Shown: positions 60,913 through 64,000 of the stretch, in pieces
How the letters are laid out: the number at the start of each line of letters is the position of its first letter
Position numbering within the stretch: position 1 is the stretch's first letter
Source: Pyrobaculum ferrireducens
Lineage (GTDB): Archaea > Thermoproteota > Thermoprotei > Thermoproteales > Thermoproteaceae
Assembly: GCF_000234805.1 (NCBI RefSeq)
Contig: NC_016645.1
Location: 2,022,391 to 2,086,390 of the forward strand
Reading direction: 5' to 3'
Length of the DNA: 64,000 nucleotides
Translations under genes and position numbers: made by a program
The notes under the pieces: generated by a model
Seen by the model: the letters and a program-made list of their open reading frames with translations, nothing else
What the model was told of the DNA's origin: nothing
Database searches by the model: none

Positions 60913-61438
60913 GTTTTTGAAATACCCCTTTTTCCTAATGGGCCTCGTCTTGGGGGTTATGTCTTTTTTCCACCTCTTTCTCTTTGGTTTTTTGAGAGAG
61001 GGTATACTGCCTGCGGCAGTTGTGTCGTACTTCTCTGCGTACGGCTCTGCCTACAGCTGGAGGTGGGTTATCCCGTGGATCGCAACGCTGGGAGCTGGGG
61101 TGTTTCTTCATGGTCGCCTCGCGGCGGTTGTCTCTATTTTGCTATACCTAGTCCTCCAGCTGGCTGTGCCAATTCTGCTGGCGAGGGGGGCTTGGAATAG
61201 GGTAAAGTCGCTCTTCTTTTTCCTACTAGGCCTCTTCTTATCACACGTACCCCTCGCCCTGGCTTCCCCCTACTGGAGGTCGGCGGTGCCGCATCCCTTC
61301 CAGTTTGTGGATTTTGGACAGGCAATCCCCACCCCGGTGGACTGGCCGTGGTATTTCCTCGGCTACTACATCTGGGAAAGGATACACAACATGTACCGGG
61401 GGCTCCCCAAGAGCTGGAGATACTTCCTGTATAAATAA
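60905..61438 (+). CDS. Type B module, copy 3: small polytopic membrane partner
   Basis: 177 residues with about five hydrophobic helices. The last loop and helix read QAIPTPVDWPWYFLGYYIWE, then RIH, the shared type B partner signature. ATG 60905 overlaps the stop of the large gene by 8 nt; an in-frame ATG 60845 would lie inside it. Co-transcribed with the large gene. Confidence 0.72.
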   Translation: MARFLKYPFFLMGLVLGVMSFFHLFLFGFLREGILPAAVVSYFSAYGSAYSWRWVIPWIATLGAGVFLHGRLAAVVSILLYLVLQLAVPILLARGAWNRVKSLFFFLLGLFLSHVPLALASPYWRSAVPHPFQFVDFGQAIPTPVDWPWYFLGYYIWERIHNMYRGLPKSWRYFLYK

Positions 61439-61491
61439 CGCCCCGGCAGTGGGGTCTGCAACAGTTTTAAATTATAGAGGCTGTTCTTGGT

Positions 61492-62187
61492 GTGGCTATC
61501 CCTCTGCGCGACATCAACCCCACGAGGACCTTTCCCTACGTCACCAAGGCCCTTGTCTTTATAAACATCGCCGTGTTTATATACGAGCTCCTCAACCCCC
61601 GGTTTGTTCAGCAGTACGCCTTCGTCCCGGCGCTGGCGTGGGAGGAGCCCTACCGGTGGGTCACCCACATGTTTCTCCACGGGGGCGTGCTCCACATAGT
61701 GGGGAACATGCTCTACCTCTGGGTGTTCGGCGACAACGTGGAGGATTACTACGGCCACGGCACCTTCCTCCTCCTCTACCTCTTCTGGGGCCTCGCCGCG
61801 GCGTTCACACACTACATGGCGGTGGAGACCCAAGCCTCGTTAATGGCGGCTACGGGCTACCCCGGCCCAAGCCCAGTGTACATGCCGGCGCTCGGGGCCT
61901 CCGGGGCCATAAGCGGCGTGCTCGGCGCCTACATGGTGCTATACCCAAGAGCCCGCATCTTGACGCTCATACTATTCTTCGTCATAACGATGGTCGAGGT
62001 GCCGGCGTGGGCCTACATCGGGTTCTGGTTCCTCTACCAGCTCTTCTACGGCGCCCTGGAGTTCATAACCTTGTCGCAGAGCGGCGTCGCCTATTTCGCC
62101 CACATAGGCGGCTTCATCGCAGGCGCCCTAACAGCGCTGGTATACAAAAAGAGGAGAGCTACATACCACTGGTACTGGACTTACTAG
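61492..62187 (+). CDS. Rhomboid-family intramembrane serine protease
   Basis: 231 residues, six or seven helices. Catalytic Ser137 in GASGAISGVLG and His204 in VAYFAHIGGF form the rhomboid dyad; WRWVTHMFLHGGVLHIVGNM (here RWVTHMFLHGGVLHIVGNM) is the conserved loop/helix 2 motif. Cleaves transmembrane helices in the membrane. GTG 61492 follows a TATA-like box (GTTTTAAATTATAG, about 61463-61476). Being next to a type B module it could in principle act on module proteins, but this is speculation. Confidence 0.92.
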   Translation: MAIPLRDINPTRTFPYVTKALVFINIAVFIYELLNPRFVQQYAFVPALAWEEPYRWVTHMFLHGGVLHIVGNMLYLWVFGDNVEDYYGHGTFLLLYLFWGLAAAFTHYMAVETQASLMAATGYPGPSPVYMPALGASGAISGVLGAYMVLYPRARILTLILFFVITMVEVPAWAYIGFWFLYQLFYGALEFITLSQSGVAYFAHIGGFIAGALTALVYKKRRATYHWYWTY

Positions 62188-62339
62188 TCTGTGAGCGGCT
62201 TGCCTACAACGTTACAATTTTCTAGGCTTTGCAGTAGTTTAATTGAAACAGCTAACAGATCGAATAACGGCACCCCACACGCTGTGTAAGTGGTCTAGAG
62301 TGTTGCGTTGGGTCTATGGATAAGCTTATTTGGCAATGA

Positions 62340-62609
62340 CTACGCCGTGTGTCTTGTGCCCTTTGTTTCAGTCTTGGCTAGTGCTTTCTCTACTGCGTCT
62401 AGCTTCCTAATGAGGTTTGGACAGTTTATAATATATATAGTTGTGTTGTTTATCTTGACGGATTTTACATAGCCGTTGTTTTCAAGCCAGAAGAGGTGCC
62501 ACTGGGCGGCGCCCCACGTTATGCCTAGGTCTTTAACTACATCGGTTACCGTGGTGTAGCCCTGGGTCGCGATTTTTCTCAAGATCTGAACCTTGACGTT
62601 GTCCAGCAC
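62340..62609 (-). CDS. Winged-helix DNA-binding protein
   Basis: 89 residues: KVQILRKIATQGYTTVTDVVKDLGITWGAAQWHLFWLENNGYVKSVKINNTTIYI is a clear winged helix; a short helical tail (LIRKLDAVEKALAK) may dimerise. GTG 62609 lies about 24 nt after a TATA-like box (ATTATTAAAACC, about 62626-62637). Likely transcription regulator; targets unknown. Confidence 0.82.
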   Translation of the reverse strand: MLDNVKVQILRKIATQGYTTVTDVVKDLGITWGAAQWHLFWLENNGYVKSVKINNTTIYIINCPNLIRKLDAVEKALAKTETKGTRHTA

Positions 62610-62772
62610 TGCATCTAATTCTTAGTGGTTTTAATAATTTGCGGAGGTTAGTTTATAAGGTGGTGGCGTGTCTATACGCGCCCCTGGCGTGGGGTGTCGA
62701 GGCGCCGTCTCGGCGGCTGTGAAAACGCCCCCTCCAAGGGGCGGACATTTAAACCCGTGTGGAGTGGGTCAT

Positions 62773-63132
62773 GTGGATGTGGTTATCTCTGCGTCGGCTC
62801 TGGGCCTCGTCGGTGGACTCGTCCTCTTCTTCACCTTTCTCGGGCGGATACCGCCGTGGCTGGGGTACCCCCTCGGCGGCGCGCTCCTCTCGATCTACGT
62901 GCTGATCGTGGTGGTGGGTCTCAAGTCTAGCCGGGAGTTCAAGAGGAGACCGCCTCCCTCTGCCTCTGTGGTGGGGAGGAGGGGGGTGGTGGTGGAGGTG
63001 GAGGGCGGCTGGGCTTTGGTGAAGCTGGAGGGGGCCTACTGGAGGGTGTACTGCGGCTCCTGCGCGCCTGGGGACGTGGTGGAGGTTGTGGAAATCGGCG
63101 ACGTGGGGGTTGTCGCGAGGAGGGTGGAATGA
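62773..63132 (+). CDS. NfeD-like membrane protein
   Basis: 119 residues. Two hydrophobic helices (ALGLVGGLVLFFTFLG, LGGALLSIYVLIVVVGL) followed by a small beta-barrel (SVVGRRGVVVEVEGGWALVKLEGAYWRVYCGSCAPGDVVEVVEI) like the OB domain of NfeD proteins, which work with membrane stomatin/flotillin-type proteins. GTG 62773 fits the TATA-like box (GACATTTAAACC, about 62746-62757); a longer ORF from 62668 does not. ATGA overlap with the methyltransferase gene. Confidence 0.75.
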   Translation: MDVVISASALGLVGGLVLFFTFLGRIPPWLGYPLGGALLSIYVLIVVVGLKSSREFKRRPPPSASVVGRRGVVVEVEGGWALVKLEGAYWRVYCGSCAPGDVVEVVEIGDVGVVARRVE

Positions 63133-63617
63133 TCTACGTAGCCGCAGTCGCCGTCGCCGCCATCGTCGCCGTTCTCCACTTCCTGTGGCCCTACCTCGTG
63201 GGTAGGGGTGGGGCTTACAGTACGTCGAGTAGAAGGGCGGCGGAGTGGGCCTTTAGGAGGATCGGCGTGGCGGGCAAGAAGGTGTACGATCTGGGGTGTG
63301 GATACGGCGGGGTGCTGGCCCTGGCGAAGGCGATGGGCGCCGTTCCCGTGGGCGTGGAGATAGACCCCGTTAGGTGGCTGGTCTGCGCGCTCCGTTGCGG
63401 GTGCAGGGTGGTGCTTGGCGACATGTTCAAGACGCCGCTTAGAGACGCCGATGTTGTCTATATCTTCCAGTGGCCTTCTGTAAACGCCAGGCTTGCCGAG
63501 AAGTTTAGGAGGGAGCTGAGGTCGGGGGCCTACGTGGTCTCCTACATGTGGGAGGTCCCTGGGCTGAGGCTGGTGGCTTACAACCCGGCTCTTAGGGTGT
63601 ATGTATACCAGGTTTAA
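63129..63617 (+). CDS. Membrane-anchored class I methyltransferase
   Basis: 162 residues. An N-terminal hydrophobic helix (AAVAVAAIVAVLHFLW) precedes a Rossmann methyltransferase: VYDLGCGYGGVLALA (SAM loop), VGVEIDPVRWLVCALR (acidic residue), VVLGDMFKTPL, and DVVYIFQWPSV. The size and anchor resemble FAM173-type protein lysine methyltransferases. Substrate unknown. Starts with an ATGA overlap with the NfeD-like gene, so they may be functionally linked. Confidence 0.82.
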   Translation: MIYVAAVAVAAIVAVLHFLWPYLVGRGGAYSTSSRRAAEWAFRRIGVAGKKVYDLGCGYGGVLALAKAMGAVPVGVEIDPVRWLVCALRCGCRVVLGDMFKTPLRDADVVYIFQWPSVNARLAEKFRRELRSGAYVVSYMWEVPGLRLVAYNPALRVYVYQV

Positions 63618-63639
63618 ATACACGGGGCATTTAGAGGCT

Positions 63640-64000
63640 ATGAGCGAGTTGGCTAGGTTCTTCCTTGAGCTGGGGGAGAGGTGGCAGAGGAGGTGGGCCG
63701 AGGCCAGGGTTTTCGAGCCGGAGCCGGAGGTGGGGAGGCCGAAGTACTTCATCACGGCGGCGTATCCCTATCCCAACGGCGCCATACATATCGGCCACGG
63801 GCGGACGTACCTAATAGCCGACGTGCTGGCCCGTTTCTATAGACACATGGGCCGGATCTCCCTCTTCCCCATGGGTTTCCACTACACCGGCACGCCGATT
63901 TTGACCATCGCCGAGGCCATAGCCTCAGGCGACGCGGCGGTGGCGGAGGAGTACATGACCATATACGGGGTGCCGGAGTCCGAGATTAAGAAGATGGGGA
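63640..64000 (+). CDS. leuS: Leucyl-tRNA synthetase (5' part, runs off window)
   Basis: The first 120 residues of an archaeal-type class I leucyl-tRNA synthetase: RWQRRWAEARVFEPEPE, FITAAYPYPNGAIHIGHGRTYLIADVLARF with the HIGH motif, and GFHYTGTPILTIAEAI. The enzyme attaches leucine to tRNA(Leu). ATG 63640 follows a TATA-like box (GGTTTAAATAC, about 63611-63621), so it is transcribed on its own. The rest is beyond the window. Confidence 0.93.
   Translation, partial: MSELARFFLELGERWQRRWAEARVFEPEPEVGRPKYFITAAYPYPNGAIHIGHGRTYLIADVLARFYRHMGRISLFPMGFHYTGTPILTIAEAIASGDAAVAEEYMTIYGVPESEIKKMG

Noticed and set aside
61305-62225. Plus-strand ORF of 306 codons overlapping the rhomboid gene
   Set aside because: Wrong-frame, Arg/Pro/His-rich translation of the rhomboid gene.
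1-64000. CRISPR arrays
   Set aside because: I found no regularly spaced repeat series; the only repeats are the 132-bp tandem, the 43-bp pair, promoter motifs and hairpins.
1-64000. tRNA or rRNA genes
   Set aside because: No T-arm-like consensus in a cloverleaf context and no rRNA-like sequence was seen by eye; intron-bearing tRNAs could still be missed, and a tRNAscan-SE run would settle it.

Overview
The window looks like chromosomal DNA of a hyperthermophilic crenarchaeon of the order Thermoproteales, most probably a Pyrobaculum. The evidence is archaeal information genes (gatD, aIF1A, archaeal-type leuS, rtcB), archaeal isoprenoid genes (isopentenyl phosphate kinase, prenyl synthase), a tungsten-type aldehyde:ferredoxin oxidoreductase, four-subunit pyruvate:ferredoxin oxidoreductase, very tight packing with 1-20 nt gene overlaps, and A/T-rich TATA-like boxes about 22-28 nt before most first genes. 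That spacing implies leaderless mRNAs, and I used it repeatedly to choose starts. I saw no rRNA, tRNA, CRISPR array or complete insertion sequence.

Layout. 1-14.8 kb is mostly housekeeping: rtcB (cut by the left edge), a membrane-anchored trypsin-like protease split over two frames, an S9 peptidase, gatD, an HD hydrolase, a ZPR1 zinc-finger protein, an isoprenoid cluster (isopentenyl phosphate kinase, prenyl synthase, divergent DUF92/VTE6-like membrane protein), a thiamin pair (YjbQ-like and thiL) and rpiA. 14.8-21.7 kb is ferredoxin-linked carbon metabolism: a GAPOR-like tungstoenzyme carrying an exact 132-bp in-frame tandem duplication, a NifX-like protein, a 2-hydroxyacid dehydrogenase, and porGDAB with a one-base frameshift in porG. 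21.7-34.9 kb mixes a coiled-coil/nuclease protein, a HEPN-MNT pair, a large cell-surface protein, a GH57 enzyme, a cysteine-synthase-like enzyme with a convergent unusual regulator, a MoeB/ThiF-like enzyme and a phosphodiesterase.

The most striking content is a repeated two-gene module between 27 and 61.5 kb: a secreted, Tyr/Ser/Thr/Gly-rich protein of about 700-750 residues followed, always on the same strand and overlapping or within 2 nt, by a polytopic membrane protein of about 160-200 residues. There are five intact-looking copies in two sequence types (type A at 27.3 and 36.1 kb; type B at 41.0, 45.3 and 58.7 kb) and one decayed type B copy (35.04-35.5 kb). I know no function for either partner. 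The copies sit beside rearrangement scars: a 43-bp direct repeat around one type A copy, a permease gene that looks shortened at its 5' end, and vapC toxin-gene fragments on both sides of a type B copy.

The last part holds a tungstate/molybdate-type ABC transporter with a repeated motif in its divergent promoter, small winged-helix regulators, a TnpB-zinc-ribbon-like protein with its own promoter, an A/T-rich coiled-coil plus PIN-domain pair, a phosphoesterase, a KaiC/RecA-like ATPase, a radical-SAM enzyme, a rhomboid protease, an NfeD-like protein, a methyltransferase and the first third of a kilobase of leuS. The tungstate transporter plausibly feeds the GAPOR-like enzyme.
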